A stretch of DNA of 64,000 nucleotides. Source: CAZSHG01 sp964459995. Lineage in GTDB: Bacteria; UBP14; UBA6098. The DNA lies in contig CAYWOR010000001.1 in NCBI GenBank assembly GCA_964459995.1, forward strand, positions 186,001 to 250,000, in the 5' to 3' direction. The notes beneath the pieces were generated by a model. It saw only the letters and a program-made list of their open reading frames with translations. It was not told where the DNA came from and made no database searches. The position numbers were made by a program, and so were the translations under genes. Below are positions 52,209-61,961 of the stretch, piece after piece (position 1 is the stretch's first letter; each line of letters starts with the position of its first letter).

Positions 52209-54652
52209 AAAGAGCGACTCCGCCCGCCCCGCTGTTGACAGTTTTTGCCCTTATCGCTTTCGGAATTGCGATAGCTAAGCATCTACCAATAGGCATCGAA
52301 AAAAACGCCCTGATCTACGGGGCGTTTTCTGTTGGGGCTTCTATCTTAGCCATTTTGACAGCCATTTTTTGCAGACGCAAATCAACTATTGTCGCGTTTC
52401 TTTTTGCGATATTCTCGCTTGTATCCTTCGGAGCCTTTAGATATGCGGCTTTGAGCCGAATAGCCCCCGACGATGTATGCAAGCTTATCGGCCACGAGAC
52501 GCGCCTTTATGGGGCGATTTGCGGCGAGATCGAGCTTTCCGGCGACAGGCAAAGATTCGAAATCGCCGTAGATTCGGTTTTTGTTCGCGATACGACGTTG
52601 TCCGTGTCCGGCAAAGTGCGTGTTTATCTGTATCAGGCGAATCCGCTCGAATTCGGCGATTACATAGCAATCGACGCCAAACTGCAGGAACCGCGCGGCG
52701 CGACGAATCCCTATGCTTATGATTTTAAAAAATCACTGGAATCCGCTGGAATCCGCACGATTGCTTTCGTTTATCGCGACAACAATGTCCGCAGGATAGG
52801 CCGATCTGAGGGTAATTATTTCTTAACAAAATTAATAAATCCGCTTCGCATACATATCGAGAAGACAATCGATTCAAATCTTCACGGTGACTCTGCGGCG
52901 CTTCTGAAAGGGCTTCTTCTCGGCCTTGGGCGGAAGCTTCCCAGCGAAGTCCGCGACGCTTTCACCGATTCGGGGACGGTGCATATTCTTGCGGTTAGTG
53001 GGTTACATGTCGGAATTATCGCGGGGCTCGCATGGTTTGTTTTCGCGTCGGTGTTTCGAATTCCGCGCGGCGTTGCGGCATTGCTGACAATAGCTCTGCT
53101 GGCGGTTTTCGCGGGGCTTGTCGGCGGAAGGCCCTCGGTGCTTCGCGCAGGATTCATGTTTTCTATCATCATAATCGGTGCATCATTAAGCCGTCCGCCG
53201 AATTTACTCAACTCGATAGGCGCGGCGGGGGCGGTTTTGCTTGCGGTTAAACCGATATGGATTTACGACATCGGTTTCCAACTCAGTTTTGGCGCGACTT
53301 TGGGGATAGGCTATCTGATGCCGATTCTGCAGGGCTGGCTTCCTGGGCGACTTTGCAGGGGCGATTTTCTCGGAAAGTGGATAATTTCCCCCTTTATTGT
53401 CTCACTCTCCGCGACATTGGGCACCGCGCCGCTTGTGGCGTGGCATTTTCACAGATTTCAACTTATTGGCCCGATAGCGAACCTCGCGGTTTTGCCGCCG
53501 CTGGGGCTGATTATCGGTTATGGCATACTCGGCGCGATTATCCAGCCGATTTCGCCTTTCGTCGCAAGCTTATTTTTGTCGGCTGACTGGTTATTAATAC
53601 GAGTATATTTATTAAATATTGTAAAGATATTTGCGTCGCTTCCCTATGCCTATTTAACATTCCCGCACCCCTCTATCTACTGGATATATGGCTATTATGC
53701 CGTGCTAATTACCGCGCCCATAGCTCTAATGAAAACTTCGAAAAAAACACTTGCTATGATGGGATATTTCACGTTATTCGCAATTGTTCTATTATTGGGG
53801 CGGATGACCTCTGTGGAGAGGCTTCGCGAAGATATTCGCATCACTTTTTTCGATGTCGGGCAGGGGGACTGCGCTCTCGTGGAATTCGCCGATGGCCGGG
53901 AAATGCTTATCGATGGCGGACCTCCGGGTAATATCACTTTCAGTGTCCTGCCATATCTTCAAGCGCGCGGACTCGAGCACATCGACGCCGTAGTTATGAC
54001 CCACTCCGATGCCGACCATGTCGGAGGCCTCCGTGAGCTTCAAAAAGAGATAGAGTTCGGCGCAATTTATATTCCATACGCGACTTACACAAGCAATCTC
54101 CACCGCGGATTCATTGCCCATGCGGAATCTGTCGGAACACCTGTGGTTTTGCTTTCTCACGGCGAGACGATACCGGAATTCCCAGAATTTCGAGTCCTTT
54201 GGCCGGACACCACTTCAGTATCGTCTGCAGGCTCCCTATTCGTCAATCCAAACGAAGGAAGTGCCGTTCTGATGCTCGACTATGGCGAATCTCAGGTTCT
54301 CTTCACCGGCGATATCGGTATTCCAACGGAAAACAAAATCGCGGAAATCGCAGACCTCGAATGTGACATCGTCAAAGTCCCCCATCACGGTAGCAAATAC
54401 AGCAGTGGTGCTATTTTGATCGAAAAATCCACGCCGATGCTCTCCATTATCTCGGTTGGGGCGAAAAATCGGTTCGGTCATCCCTCGGAGCGAGTTATTT
54501 ATGAATACTCGTGCGCCGGAAGCGAGGTTATTCGCACCGACTCATGTGGCGCGGTGATAGTTACGATTAATCGCGGCAAAATAGCTTATCGAGGCTATGT
54601 CTGCAACTCCGGCGAATTCGCTTCCACTGCCCAGCCTATCCCGAGAGATTAG
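52205..54652 (+). CDS. comEC: ComEC/Rec2 DNA-uptake channel
   Basis: The 815-residue membrane protein has the full three-part layout. An N-terminal helical pair and OB-like domain (LYGAICGEIELSGDRQRFEI; LEFGDYIAIDAKLQEPRG) come first. A multi-helix competence domain follows with the signature HILAVSGLHVGIIAG. A C-terminal metallo-beta-lactamase domain has FFDVGQGDCALVEF, MTHSDADHVGG and the late KVPHHGSKYS. ComEC carries single-stranded DNA across the inner membrane during natural transformation, and the lactamase domain may degrade the other strand. The start is the GTG at 52205. No pilus or other com gene is in the window. Confidence 0.95.
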   Translation: MKRATPPAPLLTVFALIAFGIAIAKHLPIGIEKNALIYGAFSVGASILAILTAIFCRRKSTIVAFLFAIFSLVSFGAFRYAALSRIAPDDVCKLIGHETRLYGAICGEIELSGDRQRFEIAVDSVFVRDTTLSVSGKVRVYLYQANPLEFGDYIAIDAKLQEPRGATNPYAYDFKKSLESAGIRTIAFVYRDNNVRRIGRSEGNYFLTKLINPLRIHIEKTIDSNLHGDSAALLKGLLLGLGRKLPSEVRDAFTDSGTVHILAVSGLHVGIIAGLAWFVFASVFRIPRGVAALLTIALLAVFAGLVGGRPSVLRAGFMFSIIIIGASLSRPPNLLNSIGAAGAVLLAVKPIWIYDIGFQLSFGATLGIGYLMPILQGWLPGRLCRGDFLGKWIISPFIVSLSATLGTAPLVAWHFHRFQLIGPIANLAVLPPLGLIIGYGILGAIIQPISPFVASLFLSADWLLIRVYLLNIVKIFASLPYAYLTFPHPSIYWIYGYYAVLITAPIALMKTSKKTLAMMGYFTLFAIVLLLGRMTSVERLREDIRITFFDVGQGDCALVEFADGREMLIDGGPPGNITFSVLPYLQARGLEHIDAVVMTHSDADHVGGLRELQKEIEFGAIYIPYATYTSNLHRGFIAHAESVGTPVVLLSHGETIPEFPEFRVLWPDTTSVSSAGSLFVNPNEGSAVLMLDYGESQVLFTGDIGIPTENKIAEIADLECDIVKVPHHGSKYSSGAILIEKSTPMLSIISVGAKNRFGHPSERVIYEYSCAGSEVIRTDSCGAVIVTINRGKIAYRGYVCNSGEFASTAQPIPRD

Positions 54653-54690
54653 CCCTTCGATTTTGATTCGTCTTTCCACGATAAAATGGT

Positions 54691-54719
54691 TTGCATTTGA
54701 AAAAAAGCATATCTATATT
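54691..54719 (+). promoter_or_regulatory. promoter of the glycine cleavage operon
   Basis: TTGCAT (54691-54696) and TATATT (54714-54719) with a 17-base spacer. The predicted start near 54726 leaves a leader of about 55 nt, too short for a glycine riboswitch. Confidence 0.55.
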
Positions 54720-54742
54720 TAAAGTTCGAGTTGAAATGAAAA

Positions 54743-54758
54743 ATGACCGACAGGTCAT
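54743..54758. promoter_or_regulatory. perfect inverted repeat in the gcv leader
   Basis: ATGACC-GACA-GGTCAT lies about 20 bases after the predicted transcription start and 13 bases before the AAGGAGG site. It could be an operator or a small RNA hairpin. Confidence 0.45.
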
Positions 54759-54779
54759 ATAACCCTACAAGGAGGAGAG

Positions 54780-55154
54780 ATGATTCCTCAGAATTTGAAG
54801 TTCACGAAAGAGCATGAATGGGCCAAAGTTGACGGTGATATCGTCACAATGGGCGTTTCCGATTTCGCGCAGAGCGAGCTTGGGGATGTCGTTTTTGTCG
54901 AGCTTCCCGAGGTTGGCGACGAATTCAGCCAGTTCGAATCGATGGGCACAATCGAGGCCGTGAAGGCGGTTACCGATTTCTACGCCCCTGTTTCCGGCGA
55001 GGTTGTCGAGGTAAACGAAGCCCTCGAAGATAATCCCGAAATAGTCAACAAGGAACCTTACGGGGGCGGTTGGTTCGTGAAATTGCGGATGTCCGACGCT
55101 TCCGAGCTAGAAGAGCTTCTCTCCGCGAAAGATTACGCGGAATTGGTCGAGTAG
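54780..55154 (+). CDS. gcvH: glycine cleavage system H protein
   Basis: The 124-residue lipoyl carrier shuttles the aminomethyl group between P and T proteins. K62 in EAVKAVTDFYAP is the lipoylated lysine. The flanking segments KFTKEHEWAKVDGD, LGDVVFVELPEVGD and NKEPYGGGWFVKLR are as in other H proteins. AAGGAGGAGAG precedes the ATG. First gene of the gcv operon, 6 bases before gcvPA. Confidence 0.97.
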   Translation: MIPQNLKFTKEHEWAKVDGDIVTMGVSDFAQSELGDVVFVELPEVGDEFSQFESMGTIEAVKAVTDFYAPVSGEVVEVNEALEDNPEIVNKEPYGGGWFVKLRMSDASELEELLSAKDYAELVE

Positions 55155-55160
55155 GTCAAA

Positions 55161-56510
55161 ATGGGATACATACCGAACACCCCCGAGGACCGCAAAGCGA
55201 TGCTGTCGGCGATGGGCTATGCCTCTTTCGCGGAACTTCTTCGCTCGGCGGTTCCCGATGAATTGCTGTGCCTTCGAAGCCCGAAACTTCCGGAACCCCT
55301 CAGCGAGATGGAGGCTTTGAACGAGGCATGGGCGCTTTCTGCGACCAATGCTGATTCCGCTTCGTTTATCAGTTTTCTTGGAGCGGGAGCATACGACCAT
55401 TATATTCCTGCGGCGGTGGGTCATATCACCTCGCGGCCCGAGTTCGCGACGGCATACACTCCCTATCAGGCGGAGGTTTCGCAAGGGACACTTCAGGCGA
55501 TTTTCGAGTTCCAGTCGCTGATTGCGAGACTTACCGGAATGGACGTCGCCAACGCCAGCATGTATGACGGCCCGACCGCGCTCGCGGAGGCTGTTCTTTT
55601 GTCCGCCGGCGAGAAGGGCAGAAATAAAGTCCTCGTGCCCGAACATTTGCATCCGCACTATCTCAAAGTGCTGAAAACATTCACTCATCCGACCGGAATC
55701 GAGCTTGTAACTATCCCCGCAAAGTGCGGCCTGACCGACTATGCCAAACTTGCGGAGATGGCCGACGAAAGCGTCGCCGCTGTGATTATTCAGAATCCTA
55801 ATTTTGTTGGATGTGTCGAGGACGGATTCGCCTTTGCAAAGGCTGTCGAGAATTCCGGCGCGATGTTCATTGCGGTTGCCGACCCAATTTCACTTGGAAT
55901 TCTGACGCCCCCCGCCGAATATGGCGCGGATATCGCATTGGGCGAGGCGCAAGCGCTGGGCAATCCCCTCGGTTTCGGCGGGCCGTATATCGGCTTTTTT
56001 GCCGCTAAAGAAAAGCATGTCCGCAAGATGCCGGGAAGGCTTATCGGCGCGTCCACCGACGAAAAGGGCACACGCGGTTTTGTGATGACCCTCCAGACAC
56101 GCGAACAGCATATCCGCAGGGAAAAGGCGACGAGCAATATCTGCACAAACGAAGCCCTCTGTGCGCTGACAGCTACGGTTTATCTTTCGCTGGTCGGCGA
56201 GAGCGGATTCACTGACATTGCCTCACAATGTTATCATAAAGCCCATTATCTCGCCGGTAAACTCGCCGAAATTAAGGGAATCGAGCTTATGCACAATGCG
56301 CCTTTCTTCCGCGAATTCGGTGTTCGTTTATCAATGCCTGCGCGGGATTTCGTCGAGGCGATGGCCGCCGAGGGATTCCTTGCGGGCGTTCCTCTTCAGA
56401 GATTCTACCCCGAACGTGAGAGCGAACTGCTCATTGCCGTTACCGAGAAGCGGTCGCGCACCGAAATGGACGATTTCGCAGAGACCGCCGCGGAGGTTCT
56501 AAATGCATAG
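55161..56510 (+). CDS. gcvPA: glycine dehydrogenase (decarboxylating) subunit 1
   Basis: The 449-residue protein is the N-terminal half of P protein in lineages where it is split in two. Diagnostic stretches: YIPNTPEDRKAMLSAMGY, FLGAGAYDHYIPAAVGHI, YTPYQAEVSQGTLQAIFEFQ and FGGPYIGFFAAKEKHVRKMP. It pairs with gcvPB to decarboxylate glycine using pyridoxal phosphate; the PLP lysine is in the other subunit. The stop overlaps the next gene by 8 bases, so the inserted exported proteins are part of the same message. gcvT is not in the window. Confidence 0.97.
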   Translation: MGYIPNTPEDRKAMLSAMGYASFAELLRSAVPDELLCLRSPKLPEPLSEMEALNEAWALSATNADSASFISFLGAGAYDHYIPAAVGHITSRPEFATAYTPYQAEVSQGTLQAIFEFQSLIARLTGMDVANASMYDGPTALAEAVLLSAGEKGRNKVLVPEHLHPHYLKVLKTFTHPTGIELVTIPAKCGLTDYAKLAEMADESVAAVIIQNPNFVGCVEDGFAFAKAVENSGAMFIAVADPISLGILTPPAEYGADIALGEAQALGNPLGFGGPYIGFFAAKEKHVRKMPGRLIGASTDEKGTRGFVMTLQTREQHIRREKATSNICTNEALCALTATVYLSLVGESGFTDIASQCYHKAHYLAGKLAEIKGIELMHNAPFFREFGVRLSMPARDFVEAMAAEGFLAGVPLQRFYPERESELLIAVTEKRSRTEMDDFAETAAEVLNA

Positions 56511-58512
56511 GAAACATAACTACTTGATAATCATAGCGTTATTGTCGATTCTCCTGCTAACCGGTTGCGGCGGCGGAAAATCGATGATGATCGATAGATG
56601 GTCGAGAGTGCCGGTAGAAAAAGCCTCGCCGGAGATAATGCGTCTTCTCCACGAAGCCGGCGATAGAAATACTTGGCCGAATGCACATACAGTGACAGTT
56701 TACGAATCGGACTCATCGTATTTTCATCCTGATGGCAACCAGATATCGGCATCATATTCGCTCACAAAGCTTCTCACGATGAAGGCAACCAAGGATTATA
56801 CGACTATCCCAATCGGCTACGACACCCAGCAGATGACAATCGACATTATATATGTCCGAGTCATCTACCCCGATTCGACCGTTGTTACGGTGCGCGAGGA
56901 AGACATCACCGACGAAACCCTCGAAGGCTACGCCGAAATGGATATTTACTGGTCGAATCTTCGCCAGAAAGTCATCCGTCTGCCGGAACTTGAGGTCGGT
57001 TGCGGGCTCGAGTTCGCCATTCGAATCGAAACTGTTCAGCCGATGCTCGAAAGTATGATGGATTACCGCGCCGTTTTCCAGAGCACAGAGCCTGTGATGC
57101 ATTCCGAGGCGATTTTGGTTGTTCCTTTCGGCGAGAAAATCGAATGGAAAATTTTCAACGACCCCGAAGGCCGCGTGAGTTTTCGCGAGAAAGCTATCGG
57201 CGATTCGCTTCGTGTCTTCCACTGGGAGGGCGAAAATTTCCCGATGGCAATCACCGAGGACGGAATGCCCTCTTTAGGCCAGTTCCTGACCAAGGTCCTC
57301 GCATCGAACATCACATGGCGGGATTATTCGAAGCTCGTATATAAACTCTCCGAGCCGAATATGGTCGCCGACGACGCTATCCGTCAGACTGTCGCCGAGC
57401 TTACGAAGGACAAAACTTCCGGACTCGACAGCATTCGTGCGATTTTCTATTATACCGCGCAGACGGTGCGTTACATTGGCCTTTCGATGGGCGATAAAGA
57501 GGGGATCACCCCCCACGATGTCCGTAAGACTTTCGAGGCGCAGGCTGGAGTTTGCAAAGACAAATCGGCTCTGCTGGCCGTTATGCTCGAAGAGGCCGGT
57601 TTCGAATCCTACGTTGCTTTGTCGAATCCTATGGATCATGTCCACAAAGAAATCGCGGCGAATCAGTTTAATCATATGATAGTCGTGGTTTATGACCGCG
57701 ATGGCAAAGAATACTGGATGGACCCAACCGATGCGCTTTGTATGGACATGCTTCCGGCATATCACATGACGAAGGCCTCGCTTATCTGCAATGCCGAGGG
57801 CGACGACTTGATGTATCACCCTGTCCTTCCGCCGGAGACACAGGCGGGGAGCATCTCCGCGAACAGCGAGATTCTTCCGGACGGCACTTTCCGCAGTGTG
57901 GTCGAAATCGACGCGATCGGTTTTTACGATCAGGTTCTGCGGCTCATCTTCCAGCAGATGGAATCGACCCAGCAGGAAAGATTCTGGACTCAGATGGTCA
58001 AAACTGCGGTTCATCCTTCGGCGAAGGTGAAAAAGCTCGCGGTTACACCGAATCCAATCGACAACCTCTGGGAGCCGGTGAAAATGACTCTCGAATACGA
58101 GATTCCCGATTACGCAATCGTCGCCGGTGAGTATCTTCTGGTCAAATCGCCGATGTCCACATATGTTTTCGATATAATCGGCCTGCTTCTATCGCAAACC
58201 ACGACTCTTACCGAGCGCGAGTTCCCGCTGAATATCCAATTCACAATCGGGTCGAGACTTCGCGAGACAATCAAACTTCCCGGCGGATACTCGGCGAAAT
58301 CGCTTCCGAGCAGAATCGATATCGACGAAGCCCCGGCTTCTTTCAAGATGAACTATGCTCTCGACGGCAACACCGTTACCTACGAGTCGTCGTTCATGAT
58401 AAAGATGCCGGTTATCCCTGCGGAAAAATACCCCGATTATCGCAGAGCCGTGAAAAGGATGGAGAATTCCGGCCAAGGCATGATTATTCTTTCGAAGGGG
58501 GGTGATGCGTAA
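56503..58512 (+). CDS. DUF3857/transglutaminase-like lipoprotein, triad intact
   Basis: A 669-residue lipoprotein: signal peptide with lipobox LLTGC, lipid-modified Cys at residue 22. Residues about 60-240 resemble DUF3857, a beta-sandwich. A transglutaminase-like domain (about 285-410) keeps the catalytic triad C351 (AGVCKDKSALLAVML), H391 (QFNHMIVVVY) and D407 (WMDPTD). The rest is a third beta domain of unknown role. Such proteins are thought to be cysteine-protease-like or amide-bond enzymes in the envelope, but no substrate is established. The gene starts within gcvPA and joins the next gene by TAATG, an unusual place for an envelope protein. Confidence 0.88.
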   Translation: MHRKHNYLIIIALLSILLLTGCGGGKSMMIDRWSRVPVEKASPEIMRLLHEAGDRNTWPNAHTVTVYESDSSYFHPDGNQISASYSLTKLLTMKATKDYTTIPIGYDTQQMTIDIIYVRVIYPDSTVVTVREEDITDETLEGYAEMDIYWSNLRQKVIRLPELEVGCGLEFAIRIETVQPMLESMMDYRAVFQSTEPVMHSEAILVVPFGEKIEWKIFNDPEGRVSFREKAIGDSLRVFHWEGENFPMAITEDGMPSLGQFLTKVLASNITWRDYSKLVYKLSEPNMVADDAIRQTVAELTKDKTSGLDSIRAIFYYTAQTVRYIGLSMGDKEGITPHDVRKTFEAQAGVCKDKSALLAVMLEEAGFESYVALSNPMDHVHKEIAANQFNHMIVVVYDRDGKEYWMDPTDALCMDMLPAYHMTKASLICNAEGDDLMYHPVLPPETQAGSISANSEILPDGTFRSVVEIDAIGFYDQVLRLIFQQMESTQQERFWTQMVKTAVHPSAKVKKLAVTPNPIDNLWEPVKMTLEYEIPDYAIVAGEYLLVKSPMSTYVFDIIGLLLSQTTTLTEREFPLNIQFTIGSRLRETIKLPGGYSAKSLPSRIDIDEAPASFKMNYALDGNTVTYESSFMIKMPVIPAEKYPDYRRAVKRMENSGQGMIILSKGGDA

Positions 58513-60485
58513 TGAGACGGATTTTATTCCTTATAATCGCTTTGGCGATAATGAGTTCCGGCCTTTATGCCGTGCCGTCGAAAGCGGATACGCTCCTCGA
58601 CAATATGACTTTCGAGCTTGCGGTCAATTCGCCCACGCGCGAAGACTACCCGGACGCCAAATATGCCCTTCTTTGGGGCGAGAAGACTATCGAGCTTCTG
58701 CCCGACGGCGGCTATCGTGTTGAATGGCGCAATGTTACGCGAGTCCTTACCTTTATGGGCAAAAAGGACATGTCCAATATTAAATTTACCTACGATACAG
58801 ATTACGAGTCTATCGATATCGTCCGTGCGCGTAGCATCTCGCCCACCGGCGATTCGACTTTCAGTATCGTGATTGCCGGCGAAACCGAAATCAACGACAT
58901 CACACCGCCCGGCTTGGCGAAAGCGGGTATCTACGCAAGCCTTCAGCAGAGGGTAATTACCATGCCCGGCGTCGATGATTCCTCGCTCGTGGATGTTGGT
59001 GTCAAAATCACGACGACCGATGTTCCCAAAAAACCATTCGGCGGCATCGAGTTCCTCGCGCAGGAAACGCCGGTGAAATATTATCGGCTCACGATCATCG
59101 TGCCCGAGGGGCAGGAGCTTGTTTACAAATCTGCCAACGGTGCGCCCGAGCCTCGTATCGAGGGCAATAGATACACCTGGACAATCGAGAATTACAAAGG
59201 TTTCGTGCCCGAACCGCAAGGTCCGCGCGGAAGAAATATTTTCCCCGCAGTTTATTACACGACCACAAAGAGCTGGACACTCGCCGCGGATTACATTCAA
59301 AAACGCACCGCGCCGAAAATTCTTGTCGATGAAACGGTTCAGGCGAAGGCGGACGAAATCCTCGGCGGCCTTACCGGAATAGACGCTATCGACTCACTGA
59401 CTCATTGGGTCGCGCGGAGTATCAAGTTCATCGAACTCGATCTCGGCGATGCCGGCTATGTTCCGAATGAAGCGTCGAAGGTTATTGTCAACGGCTATGG
59501 CGACACGCGCGATCGTGCGGTGCTTCTGGCCGCGCTTCTTAAGGCGAAAGGTTTCGACCCGCAAATCGCACTCGTTGCGCCGCGGAATGTCCGCACGGAA
59601 GAACTTGTGCCCGCAATAAGCCAGTTCTCGAGAATGATCGTTACGGTCAATGATCCCTCCGGCGGCGGAAGGCTCTGGTTGTGGACAGAGGACGAATACA
59701 CCCCCGCAGGGTTCCTTCCCGGTTTCGACGGCGAAAAAGCGCTGTTGGTTAGCCCCGGAAAGGGCGAAATTGTCGAAGTTCCACGAGTCGATCCGGCGGA
59801 GAATAACATTGTTCTCGATTTCGACATCGAAATTGGCGCGGGCGGCGAAATGGCCGGCACGATGTCGGCGGCTTTCTATGGCAACTACGCCGCGGATTTC
59901 CGGCAGATTTTCCGTGACGCTTCACCGAGAAGGCAGGAACAGAGGATCGAAAGCATCCTTTCGAATCTCGGCGGCGCGAAAATGGCAGGGGAGAAAAAAT
60001 TCGAGATCGGCGGAGTCGAGAATCTCGACGATACACCTACTCTTCGCGCGAATTTCGAGACCGACGAATACGCTTTCATTCAGGATGACATGATGATCTT
60101 CAATTTCCCGGGGAACCCGCTCGATTTCGCCACAAGCCAGATTTCGACGAGCCTCGATGAGCGTTCGGAAGCACTCGTTCTGCCCACTGCGTTTCAGGAA
60201 ACATATCGTTTCAATGTCAAAATCCCGAAAGATTACCGTTTGGCATGGGTTAGCGAGCCAATTTCGGTATCGAACAGTTTCGGAAGAATCGCCGTTAACT
60301 CGACGCAGTCTGTCGATGCGGTGAACTATGAAATTACTCTCACAATCCGTGAGTGCTGGATCGAACCGAATAAATATTCGGAGGCAAGGGATCTCATGCG
60401 AGCCTATATGTCGCCGAAAAACCGTATGATATTGCTGGAGAGAATATCTCCCGATGATGACAACGAACCCGAAGAGGTGGAATAA
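58512..60485 (+). CDS. DUF3857/transglutaminase-like exported protein, catalytic residues lost
   Basis: A 657-residue paralog of the preceding protein with signal peptide MRRILFLIIALAIMSSGLYA but no lipobox. The domain order is the same: DUF3857-like beta sandwich (about 45-240), transglutaminase-like domain (about 270-395) and C-terminal beta domain. In the catalytic loop the Cys is replaced by Thr (T332 in NGYGDTRDRAVLLAALL) and the His by Arg (R374 in FSRMIVTVN); the Asp position reads WLWTEDEY without the usual D-P-T. It is therefore probably inactive as an enzyme and may serve as a binding partner of the active lipoprotein. The fold residues around the lost triad are well kept, which argues against a decaying pseudogene. 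Linked to gcvPB by TAATG. Confidence 0.86.
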   Translation: MRRILFLIIALAIMSSGLYAVPSKADTLLDNMTFELAVNSPTREDYPDAKYALLWGEKTIELLPDGGYRVEWRNVTRVLTFMGKKDMSNIKFTYDTDYESIDIVRARSISPTGDSTFSIVIAGETEINDITPPGLAKAGIYASLQQRVITMPGVDDSSLVDVGVKITTTDVPKKPFGGIEFLAQETPVKYYRLTIIVPEGQELVYKSANGAPEPRIEGNRYTWTIENYKGFVPEPQGPRGRNIFPAVYYTTTKSWTLAADYIQKRTAPKILVDETVQAKADEILGGLTGIDAIDSLTHWVARSIKFIELDLGDAGYVPNEASKVIVNGYGDTRDRAVLLAALLKAKGFDPQIALVAPRNVRTEELVPAISQFSRMIVTVNDPSGGGRLWLWTEDEYTPAGFLPGFDGEKALLVSPGKGEIVEVPRVDPAENNIVLDFDIEIGAGGEMAGTMSAAFYGNYAADFRQIFRDASPRRQEQRIESILSNLGGAKMAGEKKFEIGGVENLDDTPTLRANFETDEYAFIQDDMMIFNFPGNPLDFATSQISTSLDERSEALVLPTAFQETYRFNVKIPKDYRLAWVSEPISVSNSFGRIAVNSTQSVDAVNYEITLTIRECWIEPNKYSEARDLMRAYMSPKNRMILLERISPDDDNEPEEVE

Positions 60486-61951
60486 TGGCCGATAGAATTA
60501 TCGAGAAGACTATCTTCGAGCTTTCCAGGCCGGGTGTGAGCGGTGTTAATCTGCCCAAGCTGGATGTGCCGGAGACCCCCTGCGACATTCCTGAGAATAT
60601 GCGCAGGCGTGAGAAAATCGGTCTCCCGGAACTGGCCGAGATCGATGTGATGCGCCATTTCGTGAGGCTTTCGAATCTCAATCATCATGTCGATAAAGGA
60701 TTTTATCCCCTCGGCAGTTGCACGATGAAATACAATCCGAAAGCGAACGAAACAGCGGCCTCGAACCACGGTTTCACCGGTTTGCATCCCTTTACGCAGG
60801 GGAAATTCGCCGCCGGTGCTATCGAGCTTATGGCGCAGTTGGGCGAGATGCTCTGCGAGATTGCCGGCCACGACGCGATTACGCTTCAACCCTCAGCGGG
60901 CGCGCATGGCGAGTTCACCGGATTGTTGCTGATTCGCGCATACCATGAGAGCATGGGAAATCCGCGTAAGGAAATCATACTTCCTGATAGCGCCCACGGC
61001 ACAAACCCCGCAAGCATCGTGTTCAGCGGCTATAAACCTGTGCAAATAAAGAGCAGAGAAAACGGAATGGTCGATTTAGATCATCTCGCCGAAGCTCTCT
61101 CCGAGGACACCGCCGCGCTTATGCTGACTAATCCGAACACGTTGGGCATTTTCGAGAAGGACATCTGTAAAATCTCGGAAATGGTGCACGGTGTCGGAGC
61201 TCAGATGTATATGGACGGCGCGAATCTCAACGCAATGATGGGCTATGTCCGTCCCGGCGACATCGGCTTCGACGTGATGCATTTCAATTTGCACAAGACA
61301 TTCAGCACGCCCCATGGCGGCGGAGGCCCTGGTTCGGGACCTGTCAGCGTAAAGAAGCATCTCGAACCATTCCTGCCTGTGCCGGTTGTTGGCAGAGACA
61401 ACAATGGCGGGGCTTTGCTCGAATGGGACAGGCCGAAATCTATCGGAAAAGTCGGCGGGTTCTACGGCAATTTCCTCGTGATGGTCAAAGCGTGGCTATA
61501 TCTGAGAATGCTTGGCACCGAGGGAATCAGCGAGGTTAGCGAATGGGCGGTAATCAACTCGAATTACCTCCTGTCGAAACTCCGCGATCACTACGGTCTC
61601 AAGTATAAGAACACCCCGATGCACGAGTTCGTCGCGGATAGCACGCCCATGAAGGATTACGGCATCCGCAACATCGACATCGCCAAACGTCTGCTGGACT
61701 ATGGTTTCCACGCGCCGACGATGTCTTTCCCGCTTATCGTGCCGGAAGCTCTTATGATCGAGCCGACCGAAACCGAGAGCAAACAGACACTCGATGAGTT
61801 CGCTTCGGCGATGATAAAAATCGCTCAGGAGGCGAAGGAAAACCCGGATCTTCTTCATCAAGCACCGATAACAACACCTATCGGCAGGCTTGACGAAGGC
61901 AAGGCCGCGCGCGCAAAAGTTCTTGTGTGGCCGATTCCGGAAGATTTATAA
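60485..61951 (+). CDS. gcvPB: glycine dehydrogenase (decarboxylating) subunit 2
   Basis: The 488-residue C-terminal half of split P protein. The PLP-binding lysine is K271 in NLHKTFSTPHGGGGPG. Other hallmarks: KGFYPLGSCTMKYNPK, SAGAHGEFTGLL, DSAHGTNPAS and the C-terminal FPLIVPEALMIEPTETE. Catalyses glycine decarboxylation and aminomethyl transfer to the lipoyl arm of GcvH. It starts at the last base of the previous stop (TAATG). A GC-rich hairpin follows. Confidence 0.97.
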   Translation: MADRIIEKTIFELSRPGVSGVNLPKLDVPETPCDIPENMRRREKIGLPELAEIDVMRHFVRLSNLNHHVDKGFYPLGSCTMKYNPKANETAASNHGFTGLHPFTQGKFAAGAIELMAQLGEMLCEIAGHDAITLQPSAGAHGEFTGLLLIRAYHESMGNPRKEIILPDSAHGTNPASIVFSGYKPVQIKSRENGMVDLDHLAEALSEDTAALMLTNPNTLGIFEKDICKISEMVHGVGAQMYMDGANLNAMMGYVRPGDIGFDVMHFNLHKTFSTPHGGGGPGSGPVSVKKHLEPFLPVPVVGRDNNGGALLEWDRPKSIGKVGGFYGNFLVMVKAWLYLRMLGTEGISEVSEWAVINSNYLLSKLRDHYGLKYKNTPMHEFVADSTPMKDYGIRNIDIAKRLLDYGFHAPTMSFPLIVPEALMIEPTETESKQTLDEFASAMIKIAQEAKENPDLLHQAPITTPIGRLDEGKAARAKVLVWPIPEDL

Positions 61952-61961
61952 AACAATCGAT

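Noticed and set aside
54720..54779. Glycine riboswitch before gcvH
   Set aside because: The leader from the predicted start is only about 55 nt and lacks the tandem aptamer layout; only a short dyad is present.
58512..60485. Second transglutaminase-like gene as a pseudogene
   Set aside because: The frame is intact over 657 codons, the signal peptide and translational coupling are kept, and only catalytic positions have changed, so a functional non-enzyme is more likely.
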